Below, piece by piece: positions 9,248-16,663 of a DNA stretch of 64,000 bases (within the stretch, counting starts at the first letter, position 1; the number at the start of each line of letters is the position of its first letter). A program made the position numbers and the translations under genes. Source of the DNA: Neolewinella marina (GTDB lineage: Bacteria > Bacteroidota > Bacteroidia > Chitinophagales > Saprospiraceae); the NCBI RefSeq assembly GCF_002631205.1, contig NZ_PDLO01000005.1, positions 186,001 through 250,000 of the forward strand, given 5' to 3'. The notes beneath the pieces are model-generated. The model ran no database searches. It was not told the origin of the DNA and saw only the letters and a program-made list of their open reading frames with translations.

Positions 9248-10311
9248 CCTGGTGGTCGCTGGCGAACGCCTACCACCTGCATTGTCTCTCGCTTCCCCAC
9301 CAACTCCACCGGTGCGTACTCCCGGGTGTCGTAGTGCGCTTCTACCCGCAAAAGGGAAGCCAGGGCTGGAGAAATGAGTAATTGCTCCCCTAATGCATTG
9401 CACTTACTCTGGATGCGCGCGGCAGTATTTAGCACGTCGCCGTGGTACGCCAGTTCCCGCTTTAGCACTCCCACCTCGGCAACCGTAGTTCTGCCGGCGT
9501 GGGCTCCTGCCTTGAAGTAAGGCTCGATTCCATATTTGTCCCGGTAATGCTCCGCCCGCTGCGCCAGGGTGCCAACGAATTGGAAGTACGCCTCAATACA
9601 ATTGTTGCGATGCAGCCCTGCGGCCAGTTTCCAGCACAGAATTACCTCGTCGCCTACGTATTGGTATATCTCGGCGTCGTGGCGTACAACAGCCTCGGTA
9701 ATATCGGCGAAGCAGTCCTGGATGAGGTTACTGAATCTGACGTGGCCGAGTTCTTCCGCAATGGTTGTTGATGATTTGAGATCGATGAATAAAAAGATCC
9801 GTTCTTCCTCCCGTGGGTGATGGTACCGCCCGCGCAGCATATTCCAGAGAATGCCCTTGCCCATTTTCTGGCTCATCTGCTGAAACAAGGTTATCGAAGT
9901 ACTCACCACCGATAAATACACCAGAAAGACCAGCATCAACTTGCTGAAAAAAAACTGCCGGAACTCCAGCTCACCAGGAGGCATCGAGCTGAATAAGGGA
10001 TACAGGATAATCGCTATAGCAAACAGCGCGAATGCCAGCAGTAGGTGCAATAAGGATTTGAGGGCCACCCACCGCCTGAACGACAACCGTCTGAATCGTC
10101 GCCACTTCATCAGCAACTCAATCAGAAAAGTTCCGGTACCAATAATAAACCCCATTATAAAGGTCAGCCCAGGTGCGGCCAGTTCCACGGCAACACTACC
10201 CAGCTGATCCGGCCAGCCGTAGTTGCGCAAAAAACCTAACAGCAAGAAAGCCACCGTCCAGGCTCCGACAAGCTGCAACCAAAAAACCAGCTTGTTCGGA
10301 ATGGCGATCAT
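9244..10311 (-). CDS. membrane-bound class III adenylate/guanylate cyclase (paralogue A)
   Basis: 355 residues. Four membrane helices (about 10-28, 48-68, 82-105, 122-142) form an N-terminal sensor/anchor. A class III catalytic domain follows from about residue 168. Metal-binding aspartates are visible in RIFLFIDLKSSTT and in YQYVGDEVILCW, and the transition-state Asn/Arg pair in HGDVLNTAARIQ. It should make cAMP or cGMP in the cytoplasm as a homodimer; which one cannot be settled by eye. It is a close paralogue of the gene at 10997-12091 over the whole length, and the two share the segments GVLKRELAYHGDVLNTAARIQ and QDCFADITE/QDCFADLTE. It is divergent from the Rossmann-fold gene, with only 45 bp between starts. 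Confidence 0.92.
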   Translation of the reverse strand: MIAIPNKLVFWLQLVGAWTVAFLLLGFLRNYGWPDQLGSVAVELAAPGLTFIMGFIIGTGTFLIELLMKWRRFRRLSFRRWVALKSLLHLLLAFALFAIAIILYPLFSSMPPGELEFRQFFFSKLMLVFLVYLSVVSTSITLFQQMSQKMGKGILWNMLRGRYHHPREEERIFLFIDLKSSTTIAEELGHVRFSNLIQDCFADITEAVVRHDAEIYQYVGDEVILCWKLAAGLHRNNCIEAYFQFVGTLAQRAEHYRDKYGIEPYFKAGAHAGRTTVAEVGVLKRELAYHGDVLNTAARIQSKCNALGEQLLISPALASLLRVEAHYDTREYAPVELVGKRETMQVVGVRQRPPG

Positions 10312-10356
10312 GGCAAGGCAATATATTGTTCCTTCTGCAACTCAACGACTTAGTTC

Positions 10357-11025
10357 ATGCTCCTCTCCCCCATCCTCACCGGCGCCAGCGGCATGGTCGG
10401 CCGGGCCGTCCTGCTGGAATGCCTCGACCACCCCGACGTGGAGAAGGTACTGATGATCAACCGCCACCCCGTGGAAGTACGGCACCCGAAGCTGCGGGAG
10501 CTGATCCTGGCCGACTTCTCCGACCTGGAGTGCGCCAGCGAGCGACTGCAGGACTACAACGCCTGCTTCTTCTGCGCCGGGGTGTCCTCCGCGGGCAAGG
10601 GGGAAGAGGAATATACGCGGCTCACCTACGACCTGGTCACCTCCTTCGCCCAGGCCCTCCACGACCGCCAGCCCGACCTGGTCTTCACCTACGTTTCCGG
10701 CATGGGCACCGACCCCCACGGGCGGCAGATGTGGGCGCGGGTGAAGGGGCGCACCGAAAACAAGCTGCTGCATATGGGCTTCCGCGACGCCTATATGTTC
10801 CGCCTGGGTATGCTGCTGCCCGAGCGCGATCTGCCCATGAAGACGGCCTGGATATCAGTTATGTACCGCCTGCTGAAACCGCTGTTTCCCCTGCTCCGCC
10901 GGTTCAGCTGGGCCACTACCGATCGGAAGCTCGGGCGCGCCATGATCCGGGTGGCACGGGAACCCCAGCCGAAAAAGATCCTGGAGAGCGCCGACATCAA
11001 CCGGCTGGGAGCGGACGGCGACTGA
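10357..11025 (+). CDS. NAD(P)-binding Rossmann-fold protein (atypical SDR / epimerase-like)
   Basis: 222 residues. The N-terminal dinucleotide-binding motif is ILTGASGMVGRAVL (TGxxGxxG). A YVSGMGTD stretch in the middle and a later K in VKGRTENKLL take the places of the SDR Ser/Lys. It resembles small NAD-dependent epimerase/dehydratase proteins of the HTATIP2/YbjT kind, whose substrates are mostly unknown. It lies on the opposite strand between the two cyclase paralogues, and its last 29 bp overlap tail-to-tail with the second cyclase gene (10997-11025). Confidence 0.85.
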   Translation: MLLSPILTGASGMVGRAVLLECLDHPDVEKVLMINRHPVEVRHPKLRELILADFSDLECASERLQDYNACFFCAGVSSAGKGEEEYTRLTYDLVTSFAQALHDRQPDLVFTYVSGMGTDPHGRQMWARVKGRTENKLLHMGFRDAYMFRLGMLLPERDLPMKTAWISVMYRLLKPLFPLLRRFSWATTDRKLGRAMIRVAREPQPKKILESADINRLGADGD

Positions 11026-12091
11026 CCTCGCTCACCGCCCGCACCCCGATCACCGGCAGGTTTTCCCGCTTGCCGGCCAGCTCCACCGGCGGGTGCTCGT
11101 GGAGGGTATAGGCGCCGTTCAGTTGCAGCCGGTCGGCCAGGGCCGGGGAGATCAGCAACCGTTCGTTCAGTTCGTTGCACTTGCCCTGGATGCGGGCCGC
11201 GGTGTTGAGCACGTCCCCGTGGTAGGCCAGCTCCCGCTTGAGTACCCCCACCTCGGCCACGGTGGTGCGGCCCGCGTGCCCCCCGGCCTTGAAGAAGGGC
11301 TGTAGCCCGTAGGTTTTGCGGTAGTGGTCCGCGCGCCGCTCCAGGGTTTCCACGAAGTGGAAGTAGGCCGCGATGCAGTTGTTGTGGCGGGTGCCCTCGG
11401 CCACCTTCCAGCACAGGATCACCTCGTCGCCCACGTATTGATAAATCTCGGCCCGGTGGCGGATGACCGATTCGGTGAGGTCGGCGAAGCAGTCCTGGAT
11501 CAGCCGGCTGAAGGCTACGTGCCCCAGCTGCTCGGCGATGGTGGTCGAGGACCGCAGGTCGATGAACAGGAAGATCCGCTCCTCCTCCCGCGGGTGGTGA
11601 TAGCGGCCCAGGAGCAGCTTCCAGAGAATGCCCGGCCCCAGCTTCTGCTGCATCCGCTGGAAGAGGGTGATGAGAAAGCTGATCACGACGAAGTACACGA
11701 GCACCAGGAACATCAGCTTGCTGAACAGGAACTCTCCGAAGCTCACCTCCTGGGAGACGTTGGAGTTGAGCTCCGGGTAAAGGACGGTGGCGATGGCGAA
11801 GAGCCCCATGGCCAGCAGCAGGTTCAGTCCCGACTTGATGGCCGCCCACCGCAGGAAGGACAGCCGCTGGAAGGTCTGCCGGTTCAGCAACCGCTCGATG
11901 AGGTAAAAGCCGGTTCCCAGAATGAAGCCCACCGCCAGGTCGAACCGGGGCTCGATGAGGTGCTCCGGATTAAACGCCAGGTTCTCCCGCCAGCCGTAGT
12001 GCCGGATGAAGCCGAAAAGGGATACGGCCACCGTCCAGGTGATCACCAACTGGATCCAGGAGAGAAACTTGAACTGGTTTGCTATTGCCAC
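10997..12091 (-). CDS. membrane-bound class III adenylate/guanylate cyclase (paralogue B)
   Basis: 364 residues with the same plan as paralogue A: four N-terminal membrane helices, then a class III cyclase domain with FIDLRSSTT, YQYVGDEVILCW and HGDVLNTAARIQ. The start codon is GTG (12091), aligned with the N-terminus of paralogue A. A TAACTTTA stretch (weak -7 box) lies directly upstream on the minus strand, so the 5' UTR may be very short. The C-terminal tail runs over the 3' end of the Rossmann gene. The local duplication suggests two similar second-messenger inputs with divergent sensor helices. Confidence 0.92.
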   Translation of the reverse strand: MAIANQFKFLSWIQLVITWTVAVSLFGFIRHYGWRENLAFNPEHLIEPRFDLAVGFILGTGFYLIERLLNRQTFQRLSFLRWAAIKSGLNLLLAMGLFAIATVLYPELNSNVSQEVSFGEFLFSKLMFLVLVYFVVISFLITLFQRMQQKLGPGILWKLLLGRYHHPREEERIFLFIDLRSSTTIAEQLGHVAFSRLIQDCFADLTESVIRHRAEIYQYVGDEVILCWKVAEGTRHNNCIAAYFHFVETLERRADHYRKTYGLQPFFKAGGHAGRTTVAEVGVLKRELAYHGDVLNTAARIQGKCNELNERLLISPALADRLQLNGAYTLHEHPPVELAGKRENLPVIGVRAVSEVSRRPLPAG

Positions 12092-12122
12092 ACGGTAAAG
12101 TTAGGCATTCGCCAACCCGCGG

Positions 12123-13559
12123 CTATTCCCCACTCAGCAGTCCCGCCAGTTCCCTCACCCCCAGCAGCCGCAGGGCAAATGCCAGCCCCGAACCCAACAG
12201 GCCAACCACCGTGAACTGCAGGGCCCAGGGCAGGGCCGTCAGGCTGACCACCAGTACCGCCGCCACGGGCATCAGGCCGGCCAGCAGGAGCAGTCCCGCC
12301 CAGTGGACGGTCCGCCCCGCCAGTCCCAGCCAGCGGTGGGCCAGCACGGCCTGGGTCACGGCCACGAACGACTGGGTGAGCAGGGTAACCGCCGCAGCGC
12401 CCACCGCACCGTAGCGGGGCAGCACCCAGAAGTTGCCGGCCACGTTCAGCACGATACCCGCTACGAACACGTAGTTCATCCGCCCGATGAAGCCGGTAGC
12501 CCCCAGCAAGGCCCCGTAGGCGTAGTTGAGACACTGGGCCACGAAGGTGAGCGACAGGTAGAACAGGATGGCCGCCGTGCGGGGCTCGGCGAAGTCGTAC
12601 AGCAGGTACACGATCGGCCGGGCGAAGGCCGCCACCGCCCCACTCACGACCAGCGCGCCACCCACCAGCAGGTGTACGCTGAGACGCAGCAGCCCCCCCA
12701 GTGGTTCCCCCCGGGCGTGGAGGCGGGCGTACATGGGCAGCAGCAGTCCGGCCAGCAGCCAGCCCACGGTGTTGATGGCATCGAGGAGGCGGTAGCCGGC
12801 CGCGTAGTGGCCCGCCAGGTAGGCTCCGTCGGGCAGCAACCGCTCGATCATCACCGCGTCGGTACGACTGTAGGCCGTCTGCAGCAGGATGGCGATGGCA
12901 AAGGGGGCGCCGCCGCGCAGGAGCAATGCCAGGGTGGCCCGGTCGAACCGAGGCCGGAAGCGGTCGAGTTGTCGCCGCAGGAAGTAGCCCACGCCCCCGG
13001 CCGTCAGGGCCCAGCACAGCACCTGCGTTCCCGCAAACAATTCAATCGAAAGTGCCCCGGGAGCGAAAAGCAGCACTCCCCCGATGATGGCGATCATGAG
13101 CACCTTGTCGAGGATGCTGAAGGTACTGTCGAGAGCGTAGCGGCCGAGCCCGGCCAGGCTGGACCTCAGGTAAAGCACCAGGCTGTTGAGCAGTTGGCCC
13201 GCCCCGACCAGCAACAACAGTCCAATCTCCGCCCCCCGGTACCCCAGGGCATACCCCGCCACCAGCAACAGCAGGAAGAACACCCCGCCCAGAATGGTCT
13301 TCAGCGCCAGGAAGTAGGGGAAGTACTTGGACAGCAAGTGCCGGTGCCCGCTCAGCGTGCGGCTGTTGTAGAGCTGCAACCCGAAGTCCGCGGCCACCTG
13401 CAGGATCATGCCCAGCCCCAGCAACGAGAAGTACAGTCCGTACTCCGCCTCCGGCAACCGGTTCTGGACGACCCGCTCAATCCCGAACAGATAAACACCC
13501 TTCACCGTGAGGTTGAGCAGCAGGACGAAGAGGGCATTGCGGAAAAAGGAGGAAAGCAT
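12123..13559 (-). CDS. Wzx-like polysaccharide flippase (MOP superfamily)
   Basis: 478 residues, almost entirely hydrophobic, with about 12-14 membrane helices. The N-terminal pattern (ALFVLLLNLTVKGVYLFGIERVV, then RLPEAEYGLYFSLLGLGMIL) is typical of the polysaccharide biosynthesis/Wzx and MurJ-type exporters. It probably flips a lipid-linked sugar across the inner membrane. No glycosyltransferase genes are adjacent, so the substrate is unknown. It starts 31 bp upstream of the cyclase B start region on the same strand and is followed upstream by the repeat-rich island. The ATG is at 13559. Confidence 0.85.
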   Translation of the reverse strand: MLSSFFRNALFVLLLNLTVKGVYLFGIERVVQNRLPEAEYGLYFSLLGLGMILQVAADFGLQLYNSRTLSGHRHLLSKYFPYFLALKTILGGVFFLLLLVAGYALGYRGAEIGLLLLVGAGQLLNSLVLYLRSSLAGLGRYALDSTFSILDKVLMIAIIGGVLLFAPGALSIELFAGTQVLCWALTAGGVGYFLRRQLDRFRPRFDRATLALLLRGGAPFAIAILLQTAYSRTDAVMIERLLPDGAYLAGHYAAGYRLLDAINTVGWLLAGLLLPMYARLHARGEPLGGLLRLSVHLLVGGALVVSGAVAAFARPIVYLLYDFAEPRTAAILFYLSLTFVAQCLNYAYGALLGATGFIGRMNYVFVAGIVLNVAGNFWVLPRYGAVGAAAVTLLTQSFVAVTQAVLAHRWLGLAGRTVHWAGLLLLAGLMPVAAVLVVSLTALPWALQFTVVGLLGSGLAFALRLLGVRELAGLLSGE

Positions 13560-13565
13560 TGGTGG

Positions 13566-13615
13566 TACAATAGTACGGTAGTACGGCAGTATAGCAGTAC
13601 GGCGGTACGGCAGTA
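13566..13615. repeat. 8-bp tandem repeat, consensus AGTACGGC
   Basis: About six adjoining octamers (GGTACAAT, AGTACGGT, AGTACGGC, AGTATAGC, AGTACGGC, GGTACGGC) follow the flippase start on its upstream side. GTAC recurs every eight bases. The same unit appears again at 27991-28018, upstream of the photolyase gene. Confidence 0.8.
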
Positions 13616-13704
13616 CGTTCAGGCCGTTTCACTTGCGGCCATCGGCGCTTGGTCGATCCTGTTTTTTTTCGGGGGGTGAATTATGCGTTCGGGTTGGAAT
13701 GGTT

Positions 13705-13721
13705 CCCGAGCTCCGCTCGGG
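13705..13721. repeat. short inverted repeat CCCGAGC-N3-GCTCGGG
   Basis: Perfect 7-bp arms around TCC. The arm sequence is related to the ACCCGAGCGAAGCGAGG copies 280-380 bp further on, so it may be a member of the same extragenic family. Confidence 0.6.
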
Positions 13722-13988
13722 TCACCGATCCATGAAGAATGGTTTGTTGTGCCGCGGGCAGGGCGTATGAGCCGGGGGTACCGCGGGCAGAGTATGAGCC
13801 GGGCAGCAGTTGTGTTTGTGGTGCCGCGAGCAGAACTCTCGAACCGGGGATGCTATGAAACACCCAAAAGCATTTATTACATTCAGGCCTAATTAGGATC
13901 AACAAACATTCAGTTCCGAGTGGGTAGTGACAAGCAATCCCATGAATCCTTCACGCCAGATGAATGCCCCAAGATCTCTACCTCACTC

Positions 13989-14083
13989 ACCCGAGCGAAG
14001 CGAGGGTAAAACGAAACGCACGAACCCGAGCGAAGCGAGGGATAAATGCCCTCTCTAACCCCTCTAACCCGAGCGAAGCGAGG
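13989..14083. repeat. three direct copies of ACCCGAGCGAAGCGAGG
   Basis: Copies at 13989-14006, 14024-14041 and 14067-14083, spaced 35 and 43 bp. The core GAGCGAAGCGAG is a mirror repeat: it reads the same backwards on one strand. The last copy ends 19 bp before the aroQ start. Confidence 0.8.
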
Positions 14084-14102
14084 TCTAACCTTTCTAGATT
14101 CA

Positions 14103-14525
14103 ATGCTAAAAGTCATCATCATCAACGGCCCCAACCTAAACCTCCTCGGCCGCCGGCAGCCCGAAATCTACGGGGAGGACACCTTCGAAGACTTCATGCT
14201 TCACCTGAAGGGCAAGTTCGTGGACTCCGATGTGGAACTCAGCTACTTCCAGAGCAACCACGAGGGAGAACTGCTCGACAAGCTGCACGAGGTCGGCTGG
14301 GACTACGACGGCATCGTGCTGAACGCCGGGGCCTACACCCACACCAGTGTAGCTTTGGCCGATGCGGTGGCCGCCATCAGCACCCCGGTGATCGAGGTAC
14401 ACATCAGCAACGTACACAAGCGGGAGGCCTTCCGCCACCACAGCTACCTGTCGCCCTACTGCGAAGGGGTGATCGTGGGCCTGGGGCTGCGGGGCTACGA
14501 ACTGGCCGTGCAGTATTTCATCTAG
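14103..14525 (+). CDS. aroQ: 3-dehydroquinate dehydratase, type II
   Basis: 140 residues, the normal length of the type II enzyme, which removes water from 3-dehydroquinate in the shikimate pathway as a cytoplasmic dodecamer. Family signatures are in order: NGPNLNLLGRRQPEIYG at the N-terminus (with the catalytic Tyr in EIYG and the lid Arg), NAGAYTHTSVAL in the middle, VIEVHISNVHKREAFRHHS (catalytic His), and CEGVIVGLGLRGYELAV at the end. The start at 14103 is chosen because family proteins begin with the LKVIIINGPNLNLLG strand; an upstream in-frame ATG at 14046 would translate part of the repeat island. It is followed by the BI-1-like gene after 57 bp. Confidence 0.97.
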   Translation: MLKVIIINGPNLNLLGRRQPEIYGEDTFEDFMLHLKGKFVDSDVELSYFQSNHEGELLDKLHEVGWDYDGIVLNAGAYTHTSVALADAVAAISTPVIEVHISNVHKREAFRHHSYLSPYCEGVIVGLGLRGYELAVQYFI

Positions 14526-14582
14526 CCTGCAACGTCTTGCCGCGTCAGGCGTTTTATCCTTCAATCAACCAACCAGAATTAC

Positions 14583-15350
14583 ATGTCCCTATCCGATCGC
14601 TTTAGCAAATCCAGCAACCCCCTACTCAGCGAGGATCGTCTGGCCAAAGCGTCCGCGCGCCCGCTCGATGGTGGGTTCATCCAGCGCGCCGAAGACAACG
14701 TGATGACCGTCGACGGCGCCGTCAACAAGACCTTCGTACTCGGCGTCCTCCTGCTGGCCACCGCGGTATACTCCTTCTTCTTCCCCAGCCAGCTGTTCGT
14801 CTGGGGCGGGGCCATTGGCGGACTCGTCCTGGTCCTCGTCATGGCCTTCAAGCCCAAGATGTCGGGCACCCTGGCACCGATCTACGCCCTGCTGGAAGGC
14901 CTGTTCGTGGGCTCGGTCACCGCGGTGTACGCCGCCGGGTTCGGCACGGGACTGGTCTTCAACGCCATCCTGGCCACGATCGCCCTGCTGTTCATGATGC
15001 TGTTCGTGTACAAGGCGGGCATCATCACCGTGAATGAGAAGTTCCGCTCGGGCATGATGATGGCCATCGGCGCGATCTTCCTGGTGTACATGATCAACCT
15101 CGGCCTGAGCTTCTTCGGCATGAGCATCCCCTTCCTCCACGAAGGCGGCCTGATCGGCATCGGCATCAGTGTAGTGATCATCGGAGTGGCCACCCTGAGC
15201 CTGCTGCTCGACTTCGACAACATCGAGCGCGGCGCGGCCATGCAGGCTCCCAAGTACATGGAGTGGTTCAGCGCCGTGGGCCTGATCGTCACCCTGGTGT
15301 GGCTCTACATCGAGATCCTGCGACTGCTGTCGGTGATGAACCGCGACTAA
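14583..15350 (+). CDS. Bax inhibitor-1/YccA family membrane protein
   Basis: 255 residues. A soluble N-terminus of about 45 residues (SNPLLSEDRLAKAS) is followed by seven hydrophobic segments, including VLGVLLLATAVYSFFF, LAPIYALLEGLFVGSVTAVY and a final VGLIVTLVWLYIEILRLL. The Bacteroidota and proteobacterial YccA/BI-1 proteins share this layout. Bacterial relatives are pH-gated calcium leak channels or FtsH modulators, and which applies here is unknown. The gene ends just ahead of a 36-bp palindrome that probably terminates it. Confidence 0.92.
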   Translation: MSLSDRFSKSSNPLLSEDRLAKASARPLDGGFIQRAEDNVMTVDGAVNKTFVLGVLLLATAVYSFFFPSQLFVWGGAIGGLVLVLVMAFKPKMSGTLAPIYALLEGLFVGSVTAVYAAGFGTGLVFNAILATIALLFMMLFVYKAGIITVNEKFRSGMMMAIGAIFLVYMINLGLSFFGMSIPFLHEGGLIGIGISVVIIGVATLSLLLDFDNIERGAAMQAPKYMEWFSAVGLIVTLVWLYIEILRLLSVMNRD

Positions 15351-15374
15351 GCATCGCATACAAGCTATAAAAGC

Positions 15375-15410
15375 AGCAGGGGAAAACGGACGCGTCCGTT
15401 TTCCCCTGCT
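15375..15410 (+). terminator. 36-bp perfect palindrome after the BI-1 gene
   Basis: The two 18-base arms (left arm AGCAGGGGAAAACGGACG) are exact reverse complements with no spacer, 24 bp after the BI-1 stop. On the plus strand the right arm contains a T-run and is followed by TGCATTT. It may act as a terminator in both directions, although the U-tract lies inside the stem rather than after it. Confidence 0.6.
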
Positions 15411-15531
15411 TGCATTTACAGCCTAGTTGATCTAGTGAGTATAAAGTGAGGCTGCTGTATTCATCATCAAAACCACTCCCAGAACGGGGGGCGGCGTCGA
15501 TGCGCTGCCTTCGATTGAATTTTTTTTCGGA

Positions 15532-16611
15532 TCATTTATTCGCGGTCCCGACTCCGCAGTGGCCGATCAGTTCCCCGTAGACCCGGATCCCTTCTTCTAC
15601 TTCATCTACGTAGATGAACTCGTTGGCCGTATGGCTGCGGGCGCTGTCTCCGGGGCCGATCTTCAGGGTGGGAAAGGGCATGAGGGCCTGGTCGCTCAGG
15701 GTCGGAGAGCCGTAATCCTTGGCTGCCGGGCGGGCGCGGCGGGCGGCGGCCAGCAGGAAGTGATCGGCGGGGATGCGGCTTGACTGCAGGCGCAGGCTGC
15801 GGGGCTTCAACTGGGCATGCTGACAAACCGACTGCAGTTCGGCCACGGCTTCCTGGTTGCTGTAGGCTTCGTTCACCCGCAGGTCGATCACGAAGTTGCA
15901 GCGGTCCGGCACCACGTTGTGCTGGGTGCCCGCCGAGATCACCGTCACCGTAGCGGTGGTGGGTCCCAGCCGTTCGCTCGGACGGGTGAAGGAGTAGTCG
16001 CGGATGGCGGCGATGTCTTCGATGGCCCGGTAGAGGGCGTTCACCCCTTCGCGGCGGGCGGCGTGGCCACTCTGTCCGCTGGTTTCTCCGTCGATTACCA
16101 CCAGTCCGCGCTCGGCTACCGCCAGGTCCAGCCGGGTAGGCTCCCCGACAATGCCGGAGTCGATGGGCGGCAGCTGGGGCAGCAGGGCGGCAATGCCGTC
16201 CGGGCCGCTGATCTCCTCCTCGGCCGTCGCGGCCAGCACCAGGTTCACCGGCAGGGCGGGGTCGTTCTCCCAGCGCAGGAAGGCGGCAATGAGTCCCACC
16301 AGCGCGCCGCCGGCGTCGTTGCTGCCCAGTCCGTAAAGCTTGCCGTCTGCGATGGCCGGGTCGTGGGGGTCGCGGGTGTAGCCGGCCGCGGGCTTCACCG
16401 TATCGTGGTGGCTGTTGAGCAGCACCGTGGGGCGGCCCTCCCGCCAGTTGCGGCTGACGGCCCAGACGTTATTCCTCAGCCGCCGGGGTTCTACCTCCCG
16501 CTGCCGCAGGAAGTCCTCCAGGATCGTGGCCGTCGCCTTCTCCTCCCGGCTCAGGGATGGGGTGGCAATGAGTCGTTGCAGCAGGTCGATGAAGTCGGCG
16601 GTAGGGAGCAT
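15532..16611 (-). CDS. argE: M20-family deacetylase, probable N-acetylornithine/N-acetylcitrulline deacetylase
   Basis: 359 residues from the ATG at 16611; the frame is open further upstream but that part is proline/serine-rich and unlike the family. It is a zinc-dependent M20 peptidase: HHDTVKP provides the first metal His/Asp, GLGSNDAGGALVGL the bridging Asp, and AATAEEEISGPDG the general-base Glu pair. The segment HHDTVKPAAGYTRDPHDPAI resembles the Bacteroidota enzymes that release the acyl group in arginine biosynthesis, where acetylcitrulline rather than acetylornithine may be the substrate. There are no other arg genes nearby, so the pathway assignment rests on family resemblance only. 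DapE-like activity is the main alternative. Confidence 0.82.
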   Translation of the reverse strand: MLPTADFIDLLQRLIATPSLSREEKATATILEDFLRQREVEPRRLRNNVWAVSRNWREGRPTVLLNSHHDTVKPAAGYTRDPHDPAIADGKLYGLGSNDAGGALVGLIAAFLRWENDPALPVNLVLAATAEEEISGPDGIAALLPQLPPIDSGIVGEPTRLDLAVAERGLVVIDGETSGQSGHAARREGVNALYRAIEDIAAIRDYSFTRPSERLGPTTATVTVISAGTQHNVVPDRCNFVIDLRVNEAYSNQEAVAELQSVCQHAQLKPRSLRLQSSRIPADHFLLAAARRARPAAKDYGSPTLSDQALMPFPTLKIGPGDSARSHTANEFIYVDEVEEGIRVYGELIGHCGVGTANK

Positions 16612-16663
16612 AGGCGGTAAATCAGGAACCGAAGGTAAGCACTTCGTTCCCGGACCACCCATA

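Larger units (their letters stand above)
13560..14102. other. repeat-rich intergenic island
   Basis: About 540 bp without a credible gene, between the flippase and aroQ. It holds an 8-bp-period GTAC repeat (13566-13615), an inverted repeat CCCGAGC-TCC-GCTCGGG (13705-13721), three degenerate units of about 28-30 bp sharing CCGCGGGCAG...GAGCCGGG (13749-13850), and three copies of ACCCGAGCGAAGCGAGG (13989-14083). Short frames crossing it are low-complexity products of these repeats. Confidence 0.7.

Noticed and set aside
12303-13679. A 458-codon plus-strand frame opposite the flippase
   Set aside because: Antisense shadow; Gln/His-rich product with no recognisable domain.
13560-14102. CRISPR array
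   Set aside because: The repeats are of several kinds, short, and do not have uniform spacers; no cas genes nearby.
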